Under the pieces are notes generated by a model. That model worked only from the letters and a program-made list of their open reading frames with translations. It was not told the origin of the DNA and made no database searches. Shown piece after piece: positions 25,085 through 34,509 of a DNA stretch of 64,000 bases (within the stretch, counting starts at the first letter, position 1; every line of letters begins with the position of its first letter). The position numbers and the translations under genes were made by a program. Source of the DNA: an uncultured Eubacteriales bacterium (GTDB lineage: Bacteria; Bacillota; Clostridia; Christensenellales; Aristaeellaceae). The stretch spans positions 1 to 64,000 of the forward strand of contig URJB01000010.1 of NCBI GenBank assembly GCA_900548145.1, given 5' to 3'.

Positions 25085-26137
25085 TTACTTGCCGCTTCCT
25101 TCGTTCATCCGGGGCGCGGCGGCGGGAGCGCTGGCCTTGGCGATGCCTTCCCGCATATCGGTATCCGCTTCCAGATTCTTCAGCTGATAGTAGTCCATTA
25201 CGCCGATCTTGCCTTCCCGCAGAGCGGCGGCCATGGCCTTGGGCACTTCGGCCTCGGCTTCCACCACGCGAGCGCGCATCTCCTGCACGGAGGCCTTCAT
25301 TTCCTGCTCCCGGGCCACAGCCATGGCGCGGCGTTCCTCGGCGCGGGCCTGCGCGATGCGGCGGTCGGCCTCGGCCTGATCCATCTGCAGCTGAGCGCCC
25401 ACGTTGCGGCCCACGTCCACGTCGGCGATGTCGATGGAAAGAATTTCATAGGCGGTACCGGCGTCCAGACCTTTGTTCAGCACGGTCTGGCTGATCAGGT
25501 CAGGGTTCTCCAGCACCTGCTTGTGGGTCTCGCTGGAACCGACGGTGGTGACGATACCCTCGCCCACGCGGGCGATGATGGTTTCTTCCCCGGCGCCGCC
25601 TACCAGACGCTCGATGTTGGTGCGCACGGTGACGCGGGCCTTGGCCCGCAGCTCGATGCCGTCCTTGGCGATGGCGGCGACCACGGGGGTCTCGATGACC
25701 TTGGGGGTAACGCTCATCTGCACGGCCTGCAGCACGTCGCGGCCCGCCAGATCAATGGCGGAAGCCTTTTCAAAGGGCATTTCGATGTTGGAGCGCTGGG
25801 CGGCGATCAGGGCGTTGATGACGCGATCCACGTTGCCGCCGGCCAGATAGTGGGTTTCCAGCTTGGAAAGGGTCACGTCCAGACCGGCCTTGCGGGCCTT
25901 GATGAGGGGATTGACCAGCAGCTTGGGCTGGATGCGGCGCAGGCGCATACCGGCCAGAGAACCAATGCTCACGTGTACCCCGGCGGCCAGCGAGGTGATC
26001 CACAGGCCCACGGGCACAAAACGCAGGAAAACCAGCACCAGAATCAGCGCCAGCACGATGACCAGCACGATCCACAGCGCGGACAGGCTGTTGCTGCCGT
26101 AGCCGTAAGAGTTGACAAGAGCCCAGAGAAGATCCAT
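25085..26137 (-). CDS. floA: Flotillin-like protein FloA
   Basis: Scaffold of functional membrane microdomains. In the 350-residue protein an N-terminal hydrophobic hairpin (residues about 20-60) is followed by an SPFH-like domain (VTPKVIETPVVAAIAKDGIELRAKARVTV) and an Ala/Glu-rich coiled region with repeated AEAEV-type motifs (about 255-310). It lies 39 bases behind nfeD, the usual partner. Length and order are as in Bacillus yqfA. Confidence 0.95.
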   Translation of the reverse strand: MDLLWALVNSYGYGSNSLSALWIVLVIVLALILVLVFLRFVPVGLWITSLAAGVHVSIGSLAGMRLRRIQPKLLVNPLIKARKAGLDVTLSKLETHYLAGGNVDRVINALIAAQRSNIEMPFEKASAIDLAGRDVLQAVQMSVTPKVIETPVVAAIAKDGIELRAKARVTVRTNIERLVGGAGEETIIARVGEGIVTTVGSSETHKQVLENPDLISQTVLNKGLDAGTAYEILSIDIADVDVGRNVGAQLQMDQAEADRRIAQARAEERRAMAVAREQEMKASVQEMRARVVEAEAEVPKAMAAALREGKIGVMDYYQLKNLEADTDMREGIAKASAPAAAPRMNEGSGK

Positions 26138-26176
26138 GTTCTTTCCTCCTTGCGGTGATAAAATGGGAATGAAGCC

Positions 26177-26689
26177 TTATTGGAGAGGCAGCCGCCGCAC
26201 GACTACGGAAGCCCCCTCCACGTGATCGACGATCACGGGCGTATCCTTGGGAATGAAGTCCCCCTGCGAGGCCACGTTGAGCCGAACGCCGTCGAACTCC
26301 GCCAGCCCGGTGGGCCGCAGCGGCGTGGAGGTCACGCCCTTTCGCCCGACGAAGACCTGCATGTCCGCCGCACTGGTGGCGGAGTAGCCGTTTTCAGCCG
26401 TTTCCGCTTCCTTGAGGATGATGTTGGACTTGGACAGCCGCCCCCGGTTGGCGGAGCGCAGCGCCAGCGATATGGCCACGGCCACAATGGCCAGGATCAG
26501 CACCGTCACGCCCAGCGCCGCCAGTCCGCCGTGCCACAGATAGGTCAGCACAATAGCCGCGCCCTCCAGAATGATGCCGGAAATGCCCGGCAGGCCGAAG
26601 CCCGGCATAAAGGCTTCGACGATCAGCAGGACAACGCCGAAAAGAAAACAGAGGAGAATCGGCAGGTTCTCCAATAAAAATGCTTCCAT
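26177..26689 (-). CDS. NfeD-like membrane protein
   Basis: Partner of FloA. The 170-residue protein has two or three N-terminal membrane helices (LLCFLFGVVLLIVEAFMPGFG and others) and a C-terminal OB-fold NfeD domain (FVGRKGVTSTPLRPTGLAEFDG). The protease domain of long NfeD forms is absent, as in the short type. The ATG at 26689 is preceded by AAGGAGG with an 8-base spacer. A TACAAT at 26737-26732 is a likely -10, with a poor -35. Confidence 0.9.
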   Translation of the reverse strand: MEAFLLENLPILLCFLFGVVLLIVEAFMPGFGLPGISGIILEGAAIVLTYLWHGGLAALGVTVLILAIVAVAISLALRSANRGRLSKSNIILKEAETAENGYSATSAADMQVFVGRKGVTSTPLRPTGLAEFDGVRLNVASQGDFIPKDTPVIVDHVEGASVVVRRLPLQ

Positions 26690-26791
26690 CCGCAATTCCT
26701 CCTTCGAGCGTTTCGCCCGGTTGATGGGATCATTGTAGCATGGAAGCGTCCAAATGTCTCGATTTTTCGTCCCATTCCTCCGGAAAAGGTC

Positions 26792-27412
26792 TCATTTGTC
26801 ATCCCCGGCGTCTGATCTTACACGCAGGGATTCCCGGAGCGCCTGAAGGTCGCGCCCGTAGTCCTCCTGCAAGTGGGGGTTGTAGATGATGGAGGCCGGG
26901 TGATACAGGGGAAACAGGGGCAGGGTGAACGCCTCTTTTTCCGGCGGAGAGACCACGGCCCGGGTCCACTGCCCGTGCAGGTGGCCTACCGTGTCTCGGA
27001 TGAAGCTCTGCAGGGCCACGTTACCCAGCGTTACCAGCGCGTCCGGGCGAACCAGCGCGATCTCCTTCATCAGCCACGGGCGGAACAGCTCCTTTTCCTC
27101 CCGGGTGGGGGGACGGTTGACCCGGCGGCCTGCGGCGCTGATTTTCGTGGGCCGCAATTTAACGGTATTGGTGACGTAAATTTCGCCGCGGCGCAGCCCC
27201 AGCACTTCCAAAAAGCCTTCCAGATTCTTGCCCGCCTTGCCTACGAAGGGTTTTCCCTGCAAGGCTTCCTGCTCGCCGGGAGCCTCGCCGATCAGCATCA
27301 GCACGGGCTTTTTCGCCAGCCCCGCGCCGAACACCAGCGGACTTTGCCCGCCGGGATAGAGCGTCTGAAAAAACGCGGTGCAGTCCCGCTGAAAACGCGC
27401 CATAGCGTCCAT
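26792..27412 (-). CDS. Uracil-DNA glycosylase, family 4/5 type
   Basis: Removes uracil from DNA. The 206-residue protein has the motif 1 region GEAPGEQEALQGKPFVGKAG and the C-terminal motif YHPASIIYNP. The characteristic cysteine ligands of the [4Fe-4S] family 4 enzymes are not obvious, so it may be a cluster-less relative. The ATG at 27412 follows AAGGAGG with seven bases. Confidence 0.88.
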   Translation of the reverse strand: MDAMARFQRDCTAFFQTLYPGGQSPLVFGAGLAKKPVLMLIGEAPGEQEALQGKPFVGKAGKNLEGFLEVLGLRRGEIYVTNTVKLRPTKISAAGRRVNRPPTREEKELFRPWLMKEIALVRPDALVTLGNVALQSFIRDTVGHLHGQWTRAVVSPPEKEAFTLPLFPLYHPASIIYNPHLQEDYGRDLQALRESLRVRSDAGDDK

Positions 27413-27484
27413 GGTCTTTCCTCCTTCGGCCGAAAGCCGCTGTTTAGTGTGCCGCGCCGGATGGAAAGCCATGCGCGGGCCTCG

Positions 27485-27877
27485 TCAGCGGATGCCGCCC
27501 TCCAGCAGGGTCAGCGAGTGCAGAATGTCCGCCTTGAGCCACGAAAATAGCCCCAGCAGCATGGCCACCAGCACAAAAATCACAAAAACGCCCAGCAGCA
27601 CACTGAAGGTGTTCAGCACGCCCATGGTGGTGCGCACATGGCCTTCGTGTTCCCACGCGTCCTCGGCGGCTTCATCGCCGTCGTCGCCGCCGTAGGCTTC
27701 GTCCTGATAGGCAAGGTCGTCGTTGGTTTCTCCGTAGGCATAAGGGTCATAGTCCCCGCCGTCATCGGCGAAACGGTCAGCGCCGTCTTCGGAGCCACGA
27801 TAGGGCTCCAATACGTCGTTGAGCTCCATGGGCTCATCCTCCTGCCCGGGCTGATACCGTCTGGTTCGATCGTCCAT
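27485..27877 (-). CDS. Hypothetical acidic single-pass membrane protein
   Basis: Not recognised. The 130-residue protein has a strongly acidic, Asp/Tyr/Gly-rich, probably disordered N-terminal part (about 1-80), then one long hydrophobic helix (VLLGVFVIFVLVAMLLGLF) and a short tail. The start has AAAGGAGG with an 8-base spacer, so it is a real gene. It lies between trmL and the uracil-DNA glycosylase gene on the same strand. Confidence 0.65.
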   Translation of the reverse strand: MDDRTRRYQPGQEDEPMELNDVLEPYRGSEDGADRFADDGGDYDPYAYGETNDDLAYQDEAYGGDDGDEAAEDAWEHEGHVRTTMGVLNTFSVLLGVFVIFVLVAMLLGLFSWLKADILHSLTLLEGGIR

Positions 27878-27933
27878 CCGCCGTTCCTCCTTTCGAAGGG
27901 CTTGAGTTTTCCGTTCCTATATTGAACGAACGG

Positions 27934-28449
27934 TCATACGTAATCCATCCACGGGGCGCTTTCGTCCTCCCGGCCCGTCAGCGCGCCCGCTTCCTGCATT
28001 CCGGGAAAATCCAGCGTGCGCAAGGCTTCATAGAGCACAATAGCTACGGAATTGCTCAAATTCAGGCTGCGGGCTCCCGGCACCATGGGAATGCGCAGGC
28101 AGCGGTCGTAGACCCGGCTGAGCAGACTTTCCGGCAGACCCCGGGTCTCCCGACCGAACACCAGAAAATCCTCCGGGCCGTAGATCGCTTCGGTGTAGCT
28201 TCGAGGCGCTTTGGTGGAAAGAAAGTGCATCCGCGCGCCGGGGTATTTTTCCAGCAGCTCCTCAAAATTTTCATGCACCTCATAGCGCATCATGCGCCAG
28301 TAGTCCAGCCCGGCCCGCTTGAGGTATTTGTCCTCCAACGAAAAGCCCAGCGGCTTGATGAGATGCAGCACAGAGCCGGTCGCGGCGCAGGTGCGGGCGA
28401 TATTGCCGGTATTCTGGGGAATTTCCGGCTCGTAAAGCACGATATGCAT
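27934..28449 (-). CDS. trmL: tRNA (cytidine/uridine-2'-O-)-methyltransferase TrmL
   Basis: Methylates the wobble ribose of tRNA-Leu. The 171-residue SPOUT protein has the N-terminal LYEPEIPQNTGNIARTCAATG and the knotted C-terminal FGRETRGLPE and IPMVPGARSLNLSNSVAIVLYE (S-adenosylmethionine site). The ATG at 28449 fits GGAGGTGA five bases upstream better than the GTG at 28458. It lies 43 bases behind recG. Confidence 0.95.
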   Translation of the reverse strand: MHIVLYEPEIPQNTGNIARTCAATGSVLHLIKPLGFSLEDKYLKRAGLDYWRMMRYEVHENFEELLEKYPGARMHFLSTKAPRSYTEAIYGPEDFLVFGRETRGLPESLLSRVYDRCLRIPMVPGARSLNLSNSVAIVLYEALRTLDFPGMQEAGALTGREDESAPWMDYV

Positions 28450-28492
28450 GGGAATCACCTCCCGGGTATTGTACCCGAAATGAGAAAGGTTT

Positions 28493-30517
28493 TCAACTCA
28501 CGGAGACCCGTCCGGCGGATTCGCTTACATAAGCTCCGGCCAGTTTTTGCACCGTCTCCCACTCCTCCGCAAAGGCGGGGTCGGTGCTGATCTCCTCCAC
28601 GCACTGGCTGGCGCGGTACAGAAGGGTCATGTCGCCCGCGCCGGGCATCAGGGCTTCGCCGTGCTGGCGGGTGCCCAGCAGTTCGCCCGGGCCCCGCAGT
28701 TCCAGATCGGTCTGGGCGATCTGGAAGCCGTCGTTGGTGCGCACCAGCGCCTGCAGGCGCTCGTTAGGCTCCGCCATCAGGAAACACCAGCTCTGGGCCG
28801 TGCCACGTCCTACCCGGCCCCGCAGCTGATGGAGCTGGGCCAGACCGTAGCGATCCGCGTCCTCGATGACCATGACGGAGGCGTTGGGTACGTTCACGCC
28901 TACCTCGATGACCGTGGTAGAGACCAGGATTTGCAGCTTTCCCGCAGCGAAATCCGCCAGCGCCGCCTGCTTTTCGGCAGCGGGCTGAGTGCCGTAGGTC
29001 AGCCCCACGGAGAAATCCGCAAAGGCCTTTCGGCTCAGCTCCCGGGCGTGGCTCTTCACCGCCATCAGGCCGTCGGCGGTCTCGCTTTCCTCCACCAGCG
29101 GGCAGACGATGTAGGCCTGCCGCCCGGCTTTCAACTCCTGACGAATGAAGTCGTACAGACCGCCGCGCTTGCTTTCCGGCACCAGCCGGGTCTTCACCGG
29201 CTGACGGCCCGGGGGCAGCTCATCGATGACGCTTACATCCAGATCGCCGAACAGGCTCAGGGCCAGCGAGCGGGGAATGGGCGTGGCCGACATGACCAGC
29301 AGATGAGGAGCGAGATCGGTGGAGACATCGCCGCCCTTTTCCAGAAGGGCGGTGCGCTGGGCCACGCCGAAACGGTGCTGCTCGTCGGTGATGCACAGCC
29401 CCAAACGTTGAAAATGCACGCCGCCGCCGATGAGGGCGTGGGTGCCGATCACCGCCTGCCAGCGGCCCTCCTGAATGGCCGCAAGGGCCTCCCGCCGTTC
29501 CCCGGCAGGCATTCCGCTGACCAGCAGGCCGCAGCCGAAGCCGTTCTTCTCAAAGAAGGGCTTCATGGTTTCCACATGCTGCCGGGCCAGAATTTCCGTG
29601 GGAGCCATCAGGGCGCTCTGGTAGCCGCTTTGAGCGGCCAGCAACATGGCCCCCATGGCCACGGCGGTCTTGCCGCTGCCCACGTCCCCCTGCACCATCC
29701 GGGCCATGGCGTAGGGCTCTGAGCCTTTCAATTCCATATCCCGGGCGATCTCGGCAAGGGTGCGGCGCTGGGCGCTGGTGGGGGAAAAGGGCAGCGAGGC
29801 CCAGAAAGCCTCCTGTCGTTCGGCGGGAGCCTCCATGGGCAGGCCGCCCCGGCGCAGCCGCCGCATCATGCGGATGCCCGCCTGATACATCAGCATCTGC
29901 TCAAAGGCCAGACGGCGCTGGGCGGGCTGGACTTCGTCCATCGTCCGGGGCGCGTGGAGACGGCGCAGAGCTTCTCTCAGCGGAAGAAGCTCATAGCGCT
30001 TCACCAGCGAAAGGGGCAGCGTCTCCGGGCAGACCTCGTCCAGCGATTCCAGTGCCTCTCGGGCGATCTGTTCATGCACACGCTGGGGCAATCCTTCGAT
30101 GGGCCGGTACAGGGGCACGATGCGGTTTTCCTTTTCCAGCGAAGGGTTCATCAGCTGCAGCCGTCCGCCCCGGCTTTCCACCGGGCCGCACAGCAGGAAG
30201 CGGGTGCCTCGGTTCAGGTTCTCCTTCATCCATGGTTGATTGAACCAGCAGGCGGTCAGCTTGCCGCTTTCGTCGGAAAAGGAGCAGGTGACCAGCGTCA
30301 TTTTCCCCTTGAAACGGGACAGCTTCGCTTCGCCCTCCCGGACGAGGGAGAAGCACTGCCTTTGCCCTGCCGCCGCCTGCGCGGCGGGGGTGACGGCGCT
30401 GCAGTCCCGGTATTTTTGGGGAACGGCGTACAAAAGATCACGCAACGAGAAGATCCCCGCTGCGTGTAAGGCTTCCGATCGATTTTTTCCGATCCCGGTC
30501 AGAGATGCAAGTTCCAT
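28493..30517 (-). CDS. recG: ATP-dependent DNA helicase RecG
   Basis: Reverses stalled replication forks and Holliday junctions. The 674-residue protein begins with an OB-fold wedge domain, followed by helicase motif I GDVGSGKT (near 290), DEQHRFG (motif II), SATPIPRSL (motif III) and QLRGRVGRG (motif VI). It starts three bases behind the fakA stop, so the ribosome site lies inside the fakA end. The Asp23-FakA-RecG order is conserved in Firmicutes. Confidence 0.97.
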   Translation of the reverse strand: MELASLTGIGKNRSEALHAAGIFSLRDLLYAVPQKYRDCSAVTPAAQAAAGQRQCFSLVREGEAKLSRFKGKMTLVTCSFSDESGKLTACWFNQPWMKENLNRGTRFLLCGPVESRGGRLQLMNPSLEKENRIVPLYRPIEGLPQRVHEQIAREALESLDEVCPETLPLSLVKRYELLPLREALRRLHAPRTMDEVQPAQRRLAFEQMLMYQAGIRMMRRLRRGGLPMEAPAERQEAFWASLPFSPTSAQRRTLAEIARDMELKGSEPYAMARMVQGDVGSGKTAVAMGAMLLAAQSGYQSALMAPTEILARQHVETMKPFFEKNGFGCGLLVSGMPAGERREALAAIQEGRWQAVIGTHALIGGGVHFQRLGLCITDEQHRFGVAQRTALLEKGGDVSTDLAPHLLVMSATPIPRSLALSLFGDLDVSVIDELPPGRQPVKTRLVPESKRGGLYDFIRQELKAGRQAYIVCPLVEESETADGLMAVKSHARELSRKAFADFSVGLTYGTQPAAEKQAALADFAAGKLQILVSTTVIEVGVNVPNASVMVIEDADRYGLAQLHQLRGRVGRGTAQSWCFLMAEPNERLQALVRTNDGFQIAQTDLELRGPGELLGTRQHGEALMPGAGDMTLLYRASQCVEEISTDPAFAEEWETVQKLAGAYVSESAGRVSVS

Positions 30518-30520
30518 GAT

Positions 30521-32191
30521 TTATTCTACAGAAACCAGATAGTAGTACAGCGGCTGACCGCCCATCTGCATTTCCACGTCGCAGTCGCCGTAGCGGGAGG
30601 CCAGCTCGTCGGTCAGGGCCTGCGCGTCGTCTTCTTTGGTGTCCTTGCCGTAGTAGACGGTGATGAGTTCGTCCTCGTCGGTGACGATGGCTTCCATCAG
30701 CCGCAGCGTCACATCCTGCACGTCGTTGCCCACGGTCTGGATCTTGCCGTTATACAGGCCGATGATGTCGCCCTGATGGATGTGCAGGTCGTCCAGATCC
30801 GTATCCCGGACGGCGTAGGTCACGGTGCCGGTGCGCACCCGCTGGGCGGCTTCCTCCATTCGGGCGGCATTCTGCTCGGGGGAAAGCTCGGGCTGGCAGG
30901 CGATGGCGGCGGCGATGCCCATGGCCACGTTCTTGGTGGGGATGACCACGACCTTCTTGTCCTCGCACAGTTCGGCCGCCTGCTGGGCCGCCAGAATCAC
31001 GTTGCCGTTGTTGGGCAGCACATAGACCACCTTGGCGTTGACCCGGCCCACGGCTTCGGAAATATCCTCGATGCTGGGGTTCATGGTCTGGCCGCCCTCC
31101 ACCACCTGATCCACGGTCAGGTCGCGGAAGATCTGGTTGAAGCCTTCGCCCAGCGACACGGCCACCATGCCGGACTCCTTCGGGGGTTCCTGCTGGGCGG
31201 CGGGCTGGGGCTCGGCCTGCGGTTCTTCCTTGGGCTGGGCTTCCCGGCGCTTCTGGGCCATGTTTTCGATCTTCAGGTCGATCAGTTCGCCCAGACTCAG
31301 GCCAAATTCCAGAGCCTTGGCGGGCTCGTTGGTGTGAACGTGCACCTTCACGGCGCTCAGGTCGCCGGTGACGCGCACACAGTCGCCGATGCGGTTCAGG
31401 CGGCGGCGCAGGGAATCGATATCCTCCTCCACGATGTCCGGGAACAGGTTTTCAACCCCGAACTCGGTGCAGTAGATGTACTTCAGCTCGCCGGTCAGGC
31501 TGTGCTCGTCCTCAAAGCTGTCGCTTGCCGCGCCCTCGGCCTCGTCGTCGCTGGGCAGCTCCTCGCCCCGCAGCACGGCGGCATAACCCATGTAGATGTA
31601 CAGGAGGCCCCGTCCGCCGGCGTCCACAACGCCCGCCTGCGTCAGCGCGGGCAGCATCTGCTGGGTCTTTTTCAGAATGACCTCGCCGGTGGAGAGGATG
31701 TTGGTGAACAGCGCGTCATAGTCGTCGGGCGTGCGCTCGGCCTGCTTGACGGCTTCCTCGGCAATGACGCGGGCCACGGTCAGGATGGTGCCCTCCTTGG
31801 GCTTCATCACGGCCTTATAGGCGGTCTCCGCGCCGCTTTTCAGCGCGGCGGCAAACTGCGCGGGAGTGATGCGCTCCACTCCGGCCAGCGCCCGGCTGAA
31901 GCCGCGCAGAAGCTGGGAGGTGATAACGCCGCTGTTGCCCCGGGCGCCCTTCAGCGCGCCCTTCGATACAGCCGCGGCGGCCTCGCCCGCGTTCAGGTAT
32001 TCCTTCTGGTTGACCTCCCGGGTGGCGGAGGCCATGGTCAGGCTCATATTGGTGCCGGTATCTCCGTCCGGCACGGGGAAAACGTTCAGCGCGTCCACCG
32101 CTTCCCGGTGTTTTTCCAAAAGCGCGGCGCCCGCGACCACCATATCCCGCAGCAGCACCCCGTCGATCGTTTTGGCTTGGATCAAGGTCAT
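30521..32191 (-). CDS. fakA: Fatty acid kinase FakA-like, DAK2 domain protein
   Basis: Phosphorylates exogenous fatty acids bound to a FakB/DegV carrier for membrane lipid synthesis. The 556-residue protein has an N-terminal DhaL/DAK2 domain with the metal site NVFPVPDGDTGTNM (about 40-53), a middle domain, and a C-terminal DegV-like domain. A Glu/Pro/Gln-rich linker lies near residues 315-340. GGGAGG is only 2 bases from the ATG but 8 from a TTG two codons in, so the start may be 32185. No fakB is nearby. Confidence 0.92.
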   Translation of the reverse strand: MTLIQAKTIDGVLLRDMVVAGAALLEKHREAVDALNVFPVPDGDTGTNMSLTMASATREVNQKEYLNAGEAAAAVSKGALKGARGNSGVITSQLLRGFSRALAGVERITPAQFAAALKSGAETAYKAVMKPKEGTILTVARVIAEEAVKQAERTPDDYDALFTNILSTGEVILKKTQQMLPALTQAGVVDAGGRGLLYIYMGYAAVLRGEELPSDDEAEGAASDSFEDEHSLTGELKYIYCTEFGVENLFPDIVEEDIDSLRRRLNRIGDCVRVTGDLSAVKVHVHTNEPAKALEFGLSLGELIDLKIENMAQKRREAQPKEEPQAEPQPAAQQEPPKESGMVAVSLGEGFNQIFRDLTVDQVVEGGQTMNPSIEDISEAVGRVNAKVVYVLPNNGNVILAAQQAAELCEDKKVVVIPTKNVAMGIAAAIACQPELSPEQNAARMEEAAQRVRTGTVTYAVRDTDLDDLHIHQGDIIGLYNGKIQTVGNDVQDVTLRLMEAIVTDEDELITVYYGKDTKEDDAQALTDELASRYGDCDVEMQMGGQPLYYYLVSVE

Positions 32192-32236
32192 TTCCTCCCG
32201 ATACGCTTGTAATTTGTATGCCTACGGCGAGCGTCC

Positions 32237-32587
32237 TTACACCCGGATGCCCTCCACGGAGATGTTCACGCGGCGGACTTTCACGCCGGTCATGCTTTCC
32301 AGCTTATAGCGCACGGTCTGCACGATGGTCTTGCAGACCTCGGCGATGGAAATCCCGTATTCGACGATGATAAAAAGATCCACATCCAGCATGTCGTCCA
32401 CCAGACGGAGCTGCACGCCCTTGGACAGGTTTTCCCGTCCCAACCACTGCACCAGCCCGTCCTTGGCGCGTTTTGAGGACATGGCGACGATGCCGTAGCA
32501 TTCCAGCGCGGCGTAGCCGACCACCTTCAGCATGACATCTTCGGTGATATAGATCGTACCGATATCATTTTTGATCTTACATTCCAT
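32237..32587 (-). CDS. Asp23/Gls24 family envelope stress protein
   Basis: The 116-residue small Asp23 domain protein (YloU type) has IYITEDVMLKVVGYAALECYG and the core LRLVDDMLDVDLFIIVEYG. It lies directly upstream of fakA in the typical Firmicutes order. The precise role is unknown; relatives associate with the membrane under cell-wall stress. Confidence 0.93.
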   Translation of the reverse strand: MECKIKNDIGTIYITEDVMLKVVGYAALECYGIVAMSSKRAKDGLVQWLGRENLSKGVQLRLVDDMLDVDLFIIVEYGISIAEVCKTIVQTVRYKLESMTGVKVRRVNISVEGIRV

Positions 32588-32662
32588 AAGTCCTTGCCTC
32601 CCCTGTGCGGCGCGGTGCGCCCACAATGCTGGCCTGCCCGTTACGCACAGCAGGTCAGGCTA

Positions 32663-32691
32663 ATTATACATGATTGCAGGCTTTTTCGCAA
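32663..32691 (-). promoter_or_regulatory. Promoter of the asp23-fakA-recG operon
   Basis: Minus strand TTGCGA (32691-32686), 17 bases, TATAAT (32668-32663). Confidence 0.8.
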
Positions 32692-32750
32692 CTCATTCCT
32701 TTTCGGAACGGAAAAAGGCCGGAAAAACGAAAGCCCAGCGGCTGCAACGG

Positions 32751-32779
32751 TTGACAGCCGCCGGGGCGAATGGTAGACT
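32751..32779 (+). promoter_or_regulatory. Promoter of the hypothetical gene at 32819
   Basis: TTGACA (32751-32756), 17 bases, TAGACT (32774-32779). Confidence 0.7.
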
Positions 32780-32818
32780 TTTTGGTGGAAATCGGTCGGA
32801 TGAAGGGAGGAAATGTTC

Positions 32819-33406
32819 ATGCAGTCGGCTTTATTGCCTATCATGCGTGATTATCTGGTCCGCTTCCAGCAGACCGCGATCAAGGAAACGGGCCGCCGGC
32901 CCCTGTGCTGGCTCCGCAGTCCGAAGGACGAAGCGCTGGTCATTCCCGGGTGCCGCCGTCCGGGCTACGCTTTCTGGCAGCCCATTTCGTGGAAGGACGA
33001 TCAGGCGCCGTTGGGGGAACACACGGCGGAGTTTCACCAGAGTATCGTGGATTATCTGTCCCTGTGCCAGTTTCTGGAAATTCGTTTTTTTCTGCCGGTG
33101 GCCGGTTCTGGCAGCCCATACAGCTTCCTGTACCGCCGGGTGTTTGAAGCGGAGCGCAATACCGACTCCGCGCCGCCGGAGCAGAAATTTCAGGAAGCGC
33201 TGGATTACGCCGCACAGCGGCCCGAGCTGCCGCTGAGCTTCTGCATGGCTGCCACCTGCGACGAGGGAGAAAAGCTGCTGCTGATGCTGCGGGCCGAGGA
33301 TGGGGAGGCCTATATCGTCCCCGCCGACCAGAATCGGGAACCCGTGTATCTGAATGCGACGCTGGAGCGGCTGCTGCCAAGGGTACAGTTCGTGTACGAT
33401 ATTTGA
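32819..33406 (+). CDS. Hypothetical cytoplasmic protein
   Basis: Not recognised. The 195-residue protein has no signal peptide or membrane segment and is rich in aromatic residues. The second ATG (32819) has GGGAGG at 8 bases, whereas the first (32813) is too close to it. It is a single gene with its own promoter and a shared terminator, convergent with nagB. Confidence 0.7.
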   Translation: MQSALLPIMRDYLVRFQQTAIKETGRRPLCWLRSPKDEALVIPGCRRPGYAFWQPISWKDDQAPLGEHTAEFHQSIVDYLSLCQFLEIRFFLPVAGSGSPYSFLYRRVFEAERNTDSAPPEQKFQEALDYAAQRPELPLSFCMAATCDEGEKLLLMLRAEDGEAYIVPADQNREPVYLNATLERLLPRVQFVYDI

Positions 33407-33412
33407 AAAAAT

Positions 33413-33455
33413 AAAAAAGAGCGTCTCTGCCCGAAACGGCGGAGACGCTCTTTTT
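33413..33455. terminator. Bidirectional terminator between the hypothetical gene and nagB
   Basis: GAGCGTCTC (33419-33427) and GAGACGCTC (33442-33450) form the stem, with an A-run on the left and a T-run on the right, so both convergent genes can end here. Confidence 0.92.
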
Positions 33456-33463
33456 GATGTGCT

Positions 33464-34189
33464 TTACAGCATCCCGGCGGCGGCCCGATCCAGCAGCAGG
33501 ATCACGTTGGGATGGGTCTTGAGGATGCTGGCGGGGGTGCGGGAGGTGATATCGCCGCAGACCGTGTCGTGGATGGCCTGCGCCTTATCCTCGCCGGTAG
33601 CCAGCAGCAGGATGCAGCGGGAGGCCAGAATGCTGCCCACGCCCAGGCTGACGGCCTGACGGGGCACGGAGGCTTCGCTGTCGAAGAAGCGGCGGTTGGC
33701 CTGAATGGTGCTTTCGGTCAGGTTGACCACGTGGCAGCCGCAGGTGAAATGATCGTCCGGCTCGTTGAAGCCGATGTGGCCGTTGCGGCCGATGCCCAGC
33801 ACCTGCATGTCGATGCCGCCCGCCGCAGTGATGGCCTGATCGTACCGGGCGCATTCCGTCTGGGGGTCGGCGGCGTTGCCGTCGGGAATGTGGATGTGGT
33901 CGGCGGGCATATTCACATGGTCGAACAGCTGCTCCCGCATGAAGCTGTGGTAGCTGCAGGGATGCCCTGCCGGCAGACCCACGTACTCGTCCAGATTAAA
34001 GGAGGACGCGCTGGAAAAATCCACCACGCCCGCCTTGTACAGGCTGATGAGGGCCTGATAGGTGGGGATGGGGGTGGAGCCGGTGGCCAGCCCCAGCACG
34101 GAGTTGGGCTTGGAGATCAGCTGAGCGGCCAGCAGCGTCGCCGCCGCCTGCCCAACCTGCTGGGCGTGATCGTAAACGTGGATCTGCAT
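33464..34189 (-). CDS. nagB: Glucosamine-6-phosphate deaminase
   Basis: Converts glucosamine 6-phosphate to fructose 6-phosphate and ammonia. The 241-residue protein has the phosphate loop GLATGSTPIPTYQAL, the catalytic Asp in NLDEYVGLP, and GIGRNGHIGFNEP with the catalytic His. nagA is not adjacent. It is monocistronic with a strong promoter. Confidence 0.96.
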   Translation of the reverse strand: MQIHVYDHAQQVGQAAATLLAAQLISKPNSVLGLATGSTPIPTYQALISLYKAGVVDFSSASSFNLDEYVGLPAGHPCSYHSFMREQLFDHVNMPADHIHIPDGNAADPQTECARYDQAITAAGGIDMQVLGIGRNGHIGFNEPDDHFTCGCHVVNLTESTIQANRRFFDSEASVPRQAVSLGVGSILASRCILLLATGEDKAQAIHDTVCGDITSRTPASILKTHPNVILLLDRAAAGML

Positions 34190-34271
34190 GAGAAAACCTC
34201 CTTTAGTAACCGAAACGTATCTTGACAGACCGTTGAAAAATCAGTACAGATGCATGATACATCTTTCTTGG

Positions 34272-34300
34272 AGTATAGCATTGCGGCCCGCAGGTGTCAA
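34272..34300 (-). promoter_or_regulatory. nagB promoter
   Basis: Minus strand TTGACA (34300-34295), 17 bases, TATACT (34277-34272). A nearby dyad AGATG-N7-CATCT (about 34246-34263) lies just downstream of the start site and could be an operator. For the divergent cdaA, TATAAT at 34426-34431 is a possible -10 with a weak -35. Otherwise the 34190-34509 gap holds nothing I can assign. Confidence 0.75.
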
Positions 34301-34509
34301 GACTCTTTCCATAGGCAGGAAGGTGATGTTCTGAAAGCGTTTTTCCGAAAATTTCCACCCTGCAAAACCCGTAAATTCCTGCGAAAAACTGCCGCCGGGG
34401 GGTTTTATCCTACCTCTATATGTAGTATAATCAAAGAAGGCGCACAAGAGAAACGCGCATAGAGCCAGACAGGGCTTTTCAAAAGAATTTTCGGAGGGAG
34501 GGATTGATC

